35,757 nt of DNA from positions 1-35,757 of the forward strand of contig FR882092.1 in assembly GCA_000435635.1 (NCBI GenBank). Reading direction: 5' to 3'. The notes below the pieces were generated by a model, which saw only the letters and a list, made by a program, of their open reading frames with translations, was not told where the DNA came from and did not search any database. A program made the translations under genes and the position numbers. Shown one piece after another: positions 26,030-34,233 of the stretch (the first letter of the stretch is position 1; each line of letters starts with the position of its first letter). The stretch is from Prevotella sp. CAG:1320. GTDB lineage: Bacteria > Bacteroidota > Bacteroidia > Bacteroidales > Bacteroidaceae.

Positions 26030-27340
26030 TTATGCTGCTTTTGCATACTCTTTCTCCATAAAGCTTTCAATAGTTTCAACATAACCGGAGAGCGTATTTA
26101 CGACACGTCTCATGTTGTAAATCTTATTACTGAGCCTGGACTCCTTCTCTTCAAGATCCTTCAACTGTTCATTGGCTTCCATAAACACGATGCTGACTTC
26201 TGACATAATCTTCTCTGCTTCTCGCCTTGAAGAATAGCTTGTGTCACCAATGAAATTATCAGCACACTCATTGATATGGTTATCGACAAAACTCTTAATT
26301 GGAGCGATTTCCTCCATGAGCTGTTCATCAATTTGCGTAAGCTCAGCCAGCTTTTCCTTATACTCGTCGATTACCTCCTGAAGTTGAGGAACCATTTGAC
26401 GGTTCATGTCAAGAATGGAGGTGATATAACTCTCCATTGAGACATTTAGTTTCTCTATCTCCTTAATCTTCCCAAGGAAAGAAAGAGCACCAGACATCTT
26501 CTCACCTCTGTAGAGGATTATCTCCTCCTTTGTTTTCAATTCTCTACCGGAGCCATTTGATTCATTGACAGCGATAACAGAGCCATGATTATTGAAAATT
26601 CTTCGTAAGCCATCAACCATTTTTCTTACTTCACCTACCAGCCATTCATTAGCGAATCCTCTGGGATTTTGAACAAGGCTATTGCAAACATCACGGCCGA
26701 ATTCCAGAGCTGGCTGCCATTCGCTATTAGAAATGCAATATGTACGAGTATAGCGCAGAATCTGGAAGATATTTGCATTATAATAGTTGACCCACATAGA
26801 ATAAGGAAGGATGTCGATATCCTTATATTTCAGGTTTGCCGTAAAATAGTTGGCATAGCCAGATCCGAAATTCGTGTTATAAGCAATTGACAAGTCATCG
26901 TTTAGGCTGAAATTCATGCTGTTCCAACCGATATGTCTGCTGGAATATGCCACGATAGAAGGATCCTCACGGTACTCTTTATATTTCTTTGACAAGCAAT
27001 AAGGTATCGTACGAGATTCCAGTAGCCGATAGAAAGCCTTGCTGTTAGAATAGAATCCTTCTTTAACGTCTTTGATGTTAATTGATGAGCAACACTGATA
27101 AGAGCCGCTAACACAGTCGCAGAAATCATAATATTCGAGCAGATAGCCTAACCCTTTCTGTTGGGTAGCCTTGAACATGTCTTCACCGGTAATACCAGCC
27201 GTATCCGACAGTTGTTTTAACTCATTGAGTTTTGCCTGCTCCTTAAATTCCAATGGTAAATAATCAGTTACCAATTTCCCTGTTCTTGAATCCTTTCGGA
27301 TTACCATGATGTGGGTTTCGTTGATTCTATAATTACTCAT
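26030..27340 (-). CDS. 436-residue protein with C-terminal coiled coil, unrecognised
   Basis: No signal peptide or membrane segment is visible. Residues 1-260 form a mixed globular part with several cysteines (YDFCDCVSGSYQCCSSINI) and many aromatics (NYYNANIFQILRYTRTYCI). Residues about 285-430 are heptad-rich, highly charged helices typical of a long coiled coil (KIKEIEKLNVS, LQEVIDEYKEKLAELTQID, ANEQLKDLEEKESRLSNKIYNM). I do not recognise the family. It precedes the helicase by 35 bases on the same strand and no promoter is evident between, so the two are probably co-transcribed. A structural or recognition subunit working with the helicase is an inference. Confidence 0.68.
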   Translation of the reverse strand: MSNYRINETHIMVIRKDSRTGKLVTDYLPLEFKEQAKLNELKQLSDTAGITGEDMFKATQQKGLGYLLEYYDFCDCVSGSYQCCSSINIKDVKEGFYSNSKAFYRLLESRTIPYCLSKKYKEYREDPSIVAYSSRHIGWNSMNFSLNDDLSIAYNTNFGSGYANYFTANLKYKDIDILPYSMWVNYYNANIFQILRYTRTYCISNSEWQPALEFGRDVCNSLVQNPRGFANEWLVGEVRKMVDGLRRIFNNHGSVIAVNESNGSGRELKTKEEIILYRGEKMSGALSFLGKIKEIEKLNVSMESYITSILDMNRQMVPQLQEVIDEYKEKLAELTQIDEQLMEEIAPIKSFVDNHINECADNFIGDTSYSSRREAEKIMSEVSIVFMEANEQLKDLEEKESRLSNKIYNMRRVVNTLSGYVETIESFMEKEYAKAA

Positions 27341-27404
27341 GACAATTAAGTTTTATAATTTGACTTTCTATCATACTATCCCTAAAGGTTAGAAAAAATA
27401 AACA

Positions 27405-28304
27405 TCACGCTGCATTTCTCAATGGAGAAAGAATAAATTCATGATAATTCTCTTTAATATACACGAGAATCTTCTCCAGAGTCATACATACCTGGCCATC
27501 CCATTCGTCATCCAAACTGTCATAATACTGAGGAATAGTATACTCATTACAATGCCATGTTAACTGGACACCAGAAGGCAAGTAAACAAACACAAGATAG
27601 GAGGCATTCTTTCCCGTAGCTTCATTATATCCAGACTTCCAACCCGCTTCATGGAGCAAGGAGGACAACCTGGTCAGCAAAATAGTCTTCCGTTCATAAG
27701 CCATTCTCCTTTTCTCAGAGGAAAGTCTTTTAGCATTAACATTCGCAAATTCAGTCTCTAAAAGCAGAGAGACGATAAGGGCATTCCTGTCTCCCGTCTT
27801 TTTATAGTATTTTCTCATGGAGGCCATAACCTTGCGCAGTCCTATTCCCATACCTAACACATCAATCTTGAACATGTCCAACTTATCCAGAGTTGTATGA
27901 TTTTGAAGGTTACTCTTCTGTCTCAGAGCCTTTTTCTCTTCTACAACATCCTTTAGCTTTGCTTTCAGAGCAGGATTGTGGGTAGTACGAATGACTTCCT
28001 GAAGCTCTTGGATTTTATATCCAAAAGTGCAAAAGGTTTCAGCTTCAGCAACATTCTTACGATAGGATCTAAGCAATTCTTTCGCACTGATTTCTCCACG
28101 TCGATAAGATTTGGCAAGAGACTTGCCGACGAAGTTAAAGGTATCTTCAATATTGATAGGGTCAGCCACCTTGTGAACCGTATTGACAACGACTGGCTGA
28201 ACTGATTCGGAAGCACAATCATTTGTCAATTCTTCCTTCACCTGATAATCCTTTAAAATAGGGTTATCTGAATCTTTGCTTTTTAAAATCTCGAAGATGT
28301 TCAT
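27405..28304 (-). CDS. 299-residue soluble protein, unrecognised
   Basis: The protein is rich in lysine and charged helices in its first 215 residues (FVGKSLAKSYRRGEISAKELLRSYRKN, LKAKLKDVVEEKKALRQK) and ends in a more globular beta-containing segment (SYLVFVYLPSGVQLTWHCNEY, then DDEWDGQVCMTLEKILVYI). No family was recognised; the basic helical part could bind nucleic acid. It is separated by 64 bases from the next gene downstream and by 130 bases from the one upstream, all on the same strand. No signal peptide or membrane helix. Confidence 0.65.
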   Translation of the reverse strand: MNIFEILKSKDSDNPILKDYQVKEELTNDCASESVQPVVVNTVHKVADPINIEDTFNFVGKSLAKSYRRGEISAKELLRSYRKNVAEAETFCTFGYKIQELQEVIRTTHNPALKAKLKDVVEEKKALRQKSNLQNHTTLDKLDMFKIDVLGMGIGLRKVMASMRKYYKKTGDRNALIVSLLLETEFANVNAKRLSSEKRRMAYERKTILLTRLSSLLHEAGWKSGYNEATGKNASYLVFVYLPSGVQLTWHCNEYTIPQYYDSLDDEWDGQVCMTLEKILVYIKENYHEFILSPLRNAA

Positions 28305-28389
28305 ATCATTAATCGTTAATTGTTAATACTCTAATGTAACCTTTACAAAATACTATCCCCAATCCTTCAAAAACATAAACTTGCCATTC

Positions 28390-28418
28390 ATCCTCCAGAT
28401 TTGAGGAACCTGGAGGAT
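28390..28418. other. Hairpin between two minus-strand genes
   Basis: ATCCTCCAG (28,390-28,398) pairs perfectly with CTGGAGGAT (28,410-28,418) around an 11-base loop. It lies just past the stop of the zinc-ribbon-like gene. No T-run follows on the minus strand, so it may be a processing or attenuating hairpin, not a terminator. Confidence 0.5.
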
Positions 28419-28434
28419 TTGAACGACAATATGT

Positions 28435-29223
28435 TTAAGCAGCTGTCTCAGTACCCCGGTCATGTCCGATATGATAATGACCACAGTGTTCACAGTAGTA
28501 TGCATGCATTGGCCTCTTATCTTTTGGATGGGCAAACTTATAGAGTTCGATATGAAGCTGGGCCTCTTCAAGTGTTGCGTACTCAACCTTCTTCTTCATC
28601 ACGTACTCACCTGAAGAATAGTCGACGATCTTCTTCCAATGGGTGCCGATTCCTCTTTGGTTGGCATGTCCGTCAAGCTGGCCTAGATTGAAAATCTGGT
28701 AGGAAACAGCACGATCCATTTCATGACGAGCTTTTCCTGAGCAACGGTAAGAGGAACGGTGTTTGTTCTGCCGGTGGTATTCCTGACACATCCTTTTCTC
28801 CACAATCCTGCGAACTTTACGAGAGTCCCGGCCTTCCATCAGAGTAACATCTGCCTCTCTTAGGCTTTTATTGCCTTTGAATCTCAGCTTCTCTGAATAC
28901 AGTTTCTTTGAAATGGCCTCGTAACGCTGGCGCTGACCCAGGTCAACATCGAATCCAAGTTCTCTTTTCTCATCGTTGATCTCCTTCTGGAGAAGGAATA
29001 GGGCATGACGGACATTTCTTAAGATCTTGTCATTGTTCGGGGATGCCGAAAGCGTAGAATCTCTGCAGCTTGTCAGCAGCCTTGCAACCTGAGTGTTCTT
29101 ACTCGTACGGATGTAACTGTCAATCTCGTTTGACACTTGTGAGAAACGTGTAGCGTCCATAGAACCGTTACGACGAAGGTTTCCTTCCCACTTTCTCAGA
29201 ATCTTTTGAATTTCGTTCTTCAT
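28435..29223 (-). CDS. Basic protein with C-terminal zinc-binding motif, unrecognised
   Basis: The 262-residue protein is strongly basic and helical through most of its length (RKWEGNLRRNG, EKLRFKGNKSLREADVTL, RKVRRIVEKRMCQEYHRQNKHRSSYR). It ends with a compact metal-binding motif: C244, C247 and the histidines H249, H251 and H254 (YYCEHCGHYHIGH). This type of short C-terminal ribbon (Y-C-x2-C-x-x-x-H) is common in small nucleic-acid-binding proteins of phages and mobile elements. It is the first gene after the terminator that closes the sigma/anti-sigma unit, so it opens a new unit, though no consensus promoter is clear (a TTTG is followed 20 bases on by TATTAGGG). Confidence 0.68.
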   Translation of the reverse strand: MKNEIQKILRKWEGNLRRNGSMDATRFSQVSNEIDSYIRTSKNTQVARLLTSCRDSTLSASPNNDKILRNVRHALFLLQKEINDEKRELGFDVDLGQRQRYEAISKKLYSEKLRFKGNKSLREADVTLMEGRDSRKVRRIVEKRMCQEYHRQNKHRSSYRCSGKARHEMDRAVSYQIFNLGQLDGHANQRGIGTHWKKIVDYSSGEYVMKKKVEYATLEEAQLHIELYKFAHPKDKRPMHAYYCEHCGHYHIGHDRGTETAA

Positions 29224-29283
29224 TTTCTTACTTGTTTTAATTGTTTACACCCTAATATCCCAGAAGAACGAAAAATGCAAACA

Positions 29284-29322
29284 ATAAAAAAAGCAGCTAA
29301 CGCTGTTTGCGCTAACTGCTTT
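29284..29322 (-). terminator. Intrinsic terminator of the sigma/anti-sigma unit
   Basis: Bases 29,322-29,309 and 29,303-29,290 form a 14-bp stem (two G-U pairs) with loop TGTTT, followed on the minus strand by seven T residues. It begins 22 bases past the anti-sigma stop and cleanly separates that unit from the genes below. Confidence 0.88.
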
Positions 29323-29343
29323 ATTTATTTACGATAAGATATT

Positions 29344-30531
29344 CTAGAAAATGAAGGTCTTTTTTATGCTTTCAAGCAATTGCTTTGCTTTCTCCTTTAT
29401 ATCGGGAGACGCTTCAGAATCTTTTATTATTTCATTAAGCATATCTTTAGCTTTGGACTTCTGGCCATCGTATAAATATGCGGTCGCAAGTGCAAGACGA
29501 ACTTGATCAAGATGGGAATCAGTCGAATAGTATCCTTCTAATTCATCAATAGTTTCTTTCAAGTCTTTTTTCAGTTGGACATTCTTAAATAGCTCATGCA
29601 GATCTTCACCATCGCTTCTATCGTGAATTTCTTGTGGTAATTGAGTAGATGCGAATTCAATGCATTCTCCTGCATTGGACATCATCACAGAAGAATTGTA
29701 ATAATCAAATCCCACCCCAAAAACAATAAGAACAACTGCTGCAGCTGCTACATGCCTAAACCAAATCGGAATTATTGTTCTATGTTTAGATGCCACTGGT
29801 GGTTCAGTTTCAGGTGTTCTAGATGCAGCTGTTTTATATGCGGCAATGCCTAATTTATCCATCTCTCTGATTGTAGAGATCACATCTTCCTTAGATATTT
29901 TTTTTGCATCTTCTATTGCGTTAGCGTCCCGTTCTTGCCGCTCTTTTATGCCCTTTGACAGGAAAGTTATAGCAGAAACTCTTTCTCTGAAATCTTTATC
30001 AAACTTTAATCTTTCTTCAAACGACTTTATCTCATCCTCTGATAATTTGCCTATCAGATATGAATCAATTAACCTGTCATCATCTTCATCCTGAAGTTCC
30101 TTAAACAAGGACTTTACATCAGATACCGTTGTTTGCTTTGCCGCATCCAGAGCCTTGTTGTCAGCATTGTGAATCTTCTGAATTGCTTTAACAAGAAAAG
30201 CCTGGGCCAACATATTGGTACGCAAATCTGCATCAGACACTAACTTGTCCATGAAATTTGCTTCTTCTTCCTGACTCATCATGCCAGAAAGATAAAGCTC
30301 AATCATAGTCTCATCTTCCTCAGAGATAAGTTGCGTGTCACACATAAGGGACTTCTCAGACAAAAATAATTCCGCTTTTGAAGGATCTGTGTGGCTTAAA
30401 ACGAACTGGACAGTATCATTTAAGGAAGGATTTGAGCGCAAAGACTCAAATAGCTTATCTTTCTCTTCCTGGGACAGTTCTCCCTTGAAGTAAAGATCCA
30501 AAAGCTTTTCGATATATTTATCTGTCAGCAT
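29344..30531 (-). CDS. Transmembrane anti-sigma-like protein with three tandem modules and TPR tail
   Basis: The 395-residue protein has three copies of a small helical module at about 4-45, 72-120 and 151-198, each with the pattern hh-x2-Y-h-x-G-x-h-S-x-x-E-x4-F-x4-L-x-x-D-x-x-h-R (for example IDSYLIGKLSEDEIKSFEER). This is the look of the cytoplasmic anti-sigma domain of Bacteroidota membrane anti-sigma factors. One helix follows at 256-276 (IWFRHVAAAAVVLIVFGVGF), and the last approx. 100 residues, facing the periplasm, contain TPR-like helices (QVRLALATAYLYDGQKSKAKDMLNEI). Located 2 bases after the ECF sigma gene, it is almost certainly that factor's regulator. Three modules instead of one is unusual. 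Confidence 0.78.
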   Translation of the reverse strand: MLTDKYIEKLLDLYFKGELSQEEKDKLFESLRSNPSLNDTVQFVLSHTDPSKAELFLSEKSLMCDTQLISEEDETMIELYLSGMMSQEEEANFMDKLVSDADLRTNMLAQAFLVKAIQKIHNADNKALDAAKQTTVSDVKSLFKELQDEDDDRLIDSYLIGKLSEDEIKSFEERLKFDKDFRERVSAITFLSKGIKERQERDANAIEDAKKISKEDVISTIREMDKLGIAAYKTAASRTPETEPPVASKHRTIIPIWFRHVAAAAVVLIVFGVGFDYYNSSVMMSNAGECIEFASTQLPQEIHDRSDGEDLHELFKNVQLKKDLKETIDELEGYYSTDSHLDQVRLALATAYLYDGQKSKAKDMLNEIIKDSEASPDIKEKAKQLLESIKKTFIF

Positions 30532-30533
30532 AA

Positions 30534-31193
30534 TTACAGGCCTTTCTTAAATGAATCATAGATGGACTTAAACTTGTCACGAAACTTACTCTTACAACGA
30601 GATGCCATTGTCCTTACTACAGCTGCATTACTATAGCCAAGTTCTTTTGCGATAACTTCCTGCTTCTTCTTTGGGGTGCTATACATTCCATAGAGAATCT
30701 TATCACAAGGTTCTGGAAGATCTTTAACAACCTCACAAACTTTGTTAAGTAGCAGCTCCCTTTCGTCTGGTTCATCAAACAAAGAATCCAGTAACTGATC
30801 TACCTTTTCTTGTTGTATAGGCTGACCCTCAAAATCGTCAGGATTATCATCACGCATGATGTCATCAGTAGGAAGTTGCCATGCTCTCTCTGGGTGACGG
30901 GTCTCATGCTCTGCCTTATTCCAACAGCATCTATACACATAATGGAATAAAGAACAAGTCAATCTAATGTTCCCATCATGAGCCTTCTCCACTAATGCAA
31001 TACAAACATCCTGAAAGATGTCACGTATTTGTTCGTCGCGCAACGATGGGTATGCTGTCCTGACTTTACTGATGATGTTAGGCTCACTATCATTATAATA
31101 ATTATTGAGCTCTTGTCTGATAAAGTCAAGCAGCGCATTCTCTGTTAGAGAGTTTGACTGACTCTGTGGAATCATGCTAATCCATTTGGCCAT
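30534..31193 (-). CDS. ECF-like (sigma-70 family) RNA polymerase sigma factor
   Basis: The 219 residues show the two-domain layout of ECF factors. A divergent region 2 (about 35-100) contains LRDEQIRDIFQDVCIALVEKAHDG and the aromatic, basic FHYVYRCCWNKAEHETRHP. Region 4 (about 150-210) has LPEPCDKILYGMY and the HTH KKKQEVIAKELGYSNAAVVRTMASRCKSKFRDKF. A 40-residue linker of acidic sequence joins them. It should direct RNA polymerase to a special promoter set, possibly this cluster. The anti-sigma gene follows after 2 bases, the standard pairing. A consensus primary-type -7 element lies just upstream without a matching -33, which would allow activation by another factor. Confidence 0.85.
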   Translation of the reverse strand: MAKWISMIPQSQSNSLTENALLDFIRQELNNYYNDSEPNIISKVRTAYPSLRDEQIRDIFQDVCIALVEKAHDGNIRLTCSLFHYVYRCCWNKAEHETRHPERAWQLPTDDIMRDDNPDDFEGQPIQQEKVDQLLDSLFDEPDERELLLNKVCEVVKDLPEPCDKILYGMYSTPKKKQEVIAKELGYSNAAVVRTMASRCKSKFRDKFKSIYDSFKKGL

Positions 31194-31210
31194 AACACTC
31201 GAAATTTAAT

Positions 31211-31218
31211 GCAAAGTT
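31211..31218 (-). promoter_or_regulatory. Probable -7 element upstream of the sigma gene
   Basis: TAACTTTG on the minus strand (followed by C) matches TAnnTTTG exactly, 18-25 bases ahead of the ATG. No TTTG occurs 19-21 bases upstream. The region 31,219-31,435 otherwise holds an AT-rich dyad (AAAGTC at 31,268-31,273 with GACTTT at 31,281-31,286) and a weak hairpin near 31,392-31,411, but no gene I can support. Confidence 0.45.
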
Positions 31219-31435
31219 ACGAAATAACTATGAATAACTCGTAATATTTTGGCTTTTTATAATATATAAAGTCATAATTTGACTTTAATTAGTGCAAATC
31301 CGCATCAAATTGCTAGGAAAAAAGAGAGTTTTATGATTGCAAATAAGCAAGAGACAACATTGTCATCTCCTGCTTTTCGTAACAAGATTAGAACACTTCA
31401 AGTTTAGTGTTACACTATACCATATCTGTTCTAGA

Positions 31436-33487
31436 TTACTGCTTCTTTGGATGTGTGACCTTAACGACTTTCTCCCGATTGTCAATTTCGATTTTCCCAA
31501 GTCTACCAAACACACTCTGCCCCAAAAGCAGCGGAGCCTTCTGGCTTTTCACGACGGATGCTTTTACATCTGTCAACTCCAAGCCTCCGAAGTTTACATG
31601 CTTTAGGTTAATGACCGTTCCCTCGGAGATATTGCCATCAGCAGTCTGATAACGCGCTTTACCGACAACGTCATTGGGATGCAGATATCCATTCTTCATC
31701 ATGAAGTTTGCTTCAACATCGGAAATACTAACATCGCTAGCACCCGTATCAAAGATGAAATGTAGAGGCAGACTATTAATCGTACACTCAATCATCATCA
31801 TATTTCCGGACTTGTTGAAAGGGATTTCTGTGGTTTCCAGTTCAGTTTCACTGGTACTGTCATCAGCATTCAAGGCGTTTTTCTCTTTCAGGATCTGCTT
31901 GTATTTGCCTACGAGTTCCTTGTACTCAATCATATCGCGGATTCCATCAAGGTCATCATCTCTCTCCAAATGGTTGATTTCATGGTATCCCTTTTCAAAA
32001 GACACCTTCAAATATTCGATGGAACGCTGGAGTTCTCCCATTCGAGACATCAGGCAAGCTGCATCATAGTAATTTCCTTCAGTCGGATACTTGTCTAGAA
32101 TACGTTGCATATACGCCTCGGCACTATCTTTCAGACCAAGCATCTGATATGCGTACTGCCTGCAATTACCTTGTTCGAGTACAAGAGTATCTTGGTCCAC
32201 AACTGTCTGATAATCCTTCATGGCAGCATCGACATTACCTTTCGCCATGTACATATCACCTCTTCCCAGGTAGGCGTATGTATATCTTGGCTCTAATGTG
32301 ATACAGTAGGTATAGTCTTTTATGGCACCATCTATATCTTGGGTATTGTCTTTGTAGAACCCTCGACGATAATAGCCAAAATAAGCCTCAGGATCAAAGC
32401 TGATGTATTTGTCCATCATGGCTATTGCCTCTAAATAATCACCTGAATAATAGTAATAATCGGCTTTTTCCCGATACAAATCGTTACGAGTAGAATCCAT
32501 TGCAATGGCCATGTCGATATATTGGTGAGCCCTCGTATAATCGCCTAGCTCGCCATAACATTCCGCAATGTTTTCACAGGTAAGAGAATGTGGCTCTTTT
32601 TCCAGTGATTTCTTGTAATTGACGATTGCATCTCGGAAATGATTGTGCCCCTGGTGCGCAACTCCAAGAAAATAATCCCAATCTGTTTCCTTCGTATCAC
32701 TGGAGGCTTTGATATTCATCAAGACAATGATATTCTCATAGCATGTATCATTACATTCAACCATCATTGAGAACGCCCTGTCATTAGCATCAATCTCCAA
32801 AGCCTTAACCAAATCCTGCGCGGCAGAACGGTAGTCTCCCTTACCAATAAAGCAATCGGCACGAAAGGCATATGGCTGAGAAAACTCTTCATCCAACTTC
32901 ATAGCATAGTTGAATTTCTCAATGGCTGCATCATAGGATTTTTGAGCAAGAAGATTTCTTCCAATGCCCATATAGCCAGTAGGTTGTCCTGGATTGTTAG
33001 AGATTAACTTTTCGAAATCCGCATTGGCTTTATCATATTCCTTCTCGTAGTAATAGAGGTCAGCACGCATGGCGATATAATCCATTTCCTTTGGATCTGC
33101 TTTAATGGCTAGACTAATTTCCGACAAAGCCTTGTCTTTATCATCCATATAGTAATACACCCTGGAGAGTGATTTATGAACGAAGCCAATGTAATAAGAG
33201 TCCTTCTTGGGCAGGAGTTTAAGAGCCATCTGTCCGGCATCAACAGCATCACCCAACTCTCTCTTATTCATGTGGATAGAAAGTATCCATGACCAGGCAT
33301 ATCCATTCTTGGGATTATCCTTTAGCTCAAGCTGAAGGTATCGCATGCCTTCCTCATATTCACCATTCGACACAGCCTCACAACCTCTTTGATAATTGTA
33401 GCTGTCAGGACGTTTAATGTCACAAGCCTTTGCTGTAACACAGACTAACAAGGCAATAAAAATTGTAAAAAAAGTTCTAATTTTCAC
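31436..33487 (-). CDS. Secreted TPR protein with C-terminal retropepsin-like protease
   Basis: The 683-residue protein starts with GTG at 33,487 (an in-frame stop lies five codons upstream and no ATG fits). A signal peptide (FFTIFIALLVCVTAKA) sends it to the periplasm or surface. Residues about 30-500 are a run of a dozen or more TPR repeats (for example YAYLGRGDMYMAKGNVDAAMKDYQTVV). The C-terminal approx. 130 residues are a single retropepsin-like lobe: D580 in FIFDTGASDVSIS and the later LLLGQSVFGRLG. The family normally acts as a dimer. TPR repeats probably bind a partner that controls proteolysis. It lies upstream of the sigma gene with a 242-base gap, and downstream of the small genes. 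It is a natural candidate to cleave the anti-sigma periplasmic tail, but this is inference. Confidence 0.85.
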   Translation of the reverse strand: MKIRTFFTIFIALLVCVTAKACDIKRPDSYNYQRGCEAVSNGEYEEGMRYLQLELKDNPKNGYAWSWILSIHMNKRELGDAVDAGQMALKLLPKKDSYYIGFVHKSLSRVYYYMDDKDKALSEISLAIKADPKEMDYIAMRADLYYYEKEYDKANADFEKLISNNPGQPTGYMGIGRNLLAQKSYDAAIEKFNYAMKLDEEFSQPYAFRADCFIGKGDYRSAAQDLVKALEIDANDRAFSMMVECNDTCYENIIVLMNIKASSDTKETDWDYFLGVAHQGHNHFRDAIVNYKKSLEKEPHSLTCENIAECYGELGDYTRAHQYIDMAIAMDSTRNDLYREKADYYYYSGDYLEAIAMMDKYISFDPEAYFGYYRRGFYKDNTQDIDGAIKDYTYCITLEPRYTYAYLGRGDMYMAKGNVDAAMKDYQTVVDQDTLVLEQGNCRQYAYQMLGLKDSAEAYMQRILDKYPTEGNYYDAACLMSRMGELQRSIEYLKVSFEKGYHEINHLERDDDLDGIRDMIEYKELVGKYKQILKEKNALNADDSTSETELETTEIPFNKSGNMMMIECTINSLPLHFIFDTGASDVSISDVEANFMMKNGYLHPNDVVGKARYQTADGNISEGTVINLKHVNFGGLELTDVKASVVKSQKAPLLLGQSVFGRLGKIEIDNREKVVKVTHPKKQ

Positions 33488-33530
33488 GACCGTATTCTTT
33501 TATGGTTTAACATTCATCGTTACATACAGA

Positions 33531-33701
33531 CTACTTGAATAACTTAAGAACAACGCCAGCTACGGCTGCTCCTATTTTTCTCTCGATACCAGACTTAGTT
33601 GTCGGTATGCCAGTAGCACTGGTAAACCTCCTTTTGATTTTGGTAACGCCAAGTGCTCTTCTCCATGAGAAACTCACTCCAGGGATCTTTGTATTTGTCA
33701 T
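33531..33701 (-). CDS. 56-residue very basic protein
   Basis: ATG at 33,701 to TAG at 33,531 encodes a compact, highly basic protein: SFSWRRALGVTKIKRRFTSA, then TGIPTTKSGIERKIG and a hydrophobic end (AAVAGVVLKLFK). There are 14 lysines and arginines and a single acidic residue. The phrase SFSWRRALG...TGIPTTKSG looks like a conserved small family of Bacteroidota, but I cannot name it. It follows the acidic 54-residue gene after 12 bases and precedes the TPR-protease by 43. The start, stop, spacing and composition all favour a real gene although it is shorter than usual annotation limits. Confidence 0.65.
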   Translation of the reverse strand: MTNTKIPGVSFSWRRALGVTKIKRRFTSATGIPTTKSGIERKIGAAVAGVVLKLFK

Positions 33702-33713
33702 ACCGCCTGTTCT

Positions 33714-33878
33714 TTAGTCAATATTCCAATACGCGTCTGGATCACCATCAAACACATCATCTATGTCCTGGTCGCTCCAACCTTCTACATCCTGGGCATA
33801 ACTGCCATTGTAGTTCTCATACGTTTTCTCTTCCTCGAAGTAATCGTAATCTTCGTCGTAATTCTCGTAATCTCTCAT
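33714..33878 (-). CDS. 54-residue very acidic protein
   Basis: ATG at 33,878 to TAA at 33,714 encodes a protein dominated by Asp, Glu and Tyr: MRDYENYDEDYDYFEEEKTY, then a second half with WSDQDIDDVF and the end GDPDAYWNID. Only two basic residues occur. It has no helix-breaking hydrophobic segment, so it is soluble. The Trp/aromatic motif at the end looks structured and possibly conserved; I cannot assign a family. It lies 23 bases after the 93-residue gene and 12 before the basic 56-residue gene. An acidic/basic neighbour pair could bind each other, or the acidic one could mimic DNA or be a protease substrate; all inference. Confidence 0.65.
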   Translation of the reverse strand: MRDYENYDEDYDYFEEEKTYENYNGSYAQDVEGWSDQDIDDVFDGDPDAYWNID

Positions 33879-33901
33879 CTTCTTGTACTTTTAAATGAAT
33901 A

Positions 33902-34183
33902 CTATTTGATATCTGTTTCTGTAGCTATATCCCTATTACTGTCAAAAGATAAACTCCCAGGGACAATTTTTTGTAATTCTTCAACAAAAAGCTCATTACG
34001 TCTCTGCTCAAACTCGTAATTCTTACAAAGAACCACCTCCGCTGCTGCCAACCTACGAAGACTTTCATCGATTTTAATCTTATCAAAGAAAGATCGTTCC
34101 TCGACATCGTTCATCAGGCCATGAAGGTATTTCCTAATCAAGCGTAACTGCTCTCTTTTATTATTCGCTTTTTTCATCCTCAT
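33902..34183 (-). CDS. 93-residue protein with one anti-sigma-like module
   Basis: The product consists essentially of a single module like those repeated in the anti-sigma protein at 29,344-30,531: REQLRLIRKYLHGLMNDVEERS, then FFDKIKIDESLRRLAAAEVV. Compare LIDSYLIGKLSEDEIKSFEE, then RLKFDKDFRERVSAI there. It has no membrane helix, so it would be a soluble, cytoplasmic one-module version. The C-terminal 35 residues are polar and variable. It lies 50 bases after the DUF4407-like gene and 23 bases before the acidic small gene. A soluble decoy, or an adaptor competing for the same sigma factor, is inference. An ATG four bases into the frame (MKK) is an alternative start. Confidence 0.6.
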   Translation of the reverse strand: MRMKKANNKREQLRLIRKYLHGLMNDVEERSFFDKIKIDESLRRLAAAEVVLCKNYEFEQRRNELFVEELQKIVPGSLSFDSNRDIATETDIK

Positions 34184-34233
34184 TATATTATGTTATGTTA
34201 TTTATATATCCCATTTGTTTTTCAAAAGTATAC

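Noticed and set aside
31334..31408. 24-codon plus-strand frame upstream of the sigma gene
   Set aside because: No promoter, no hydrophobic or charged pattern, and opposite to all neighbouring genes.
33535..33898. Two plus-strand frames (60 and 81 residues) in the small-gene interval
   Set aside because: They are antisense shadows of the acidic and basic minus-strand genes, which have better composition, spacing and operon context.
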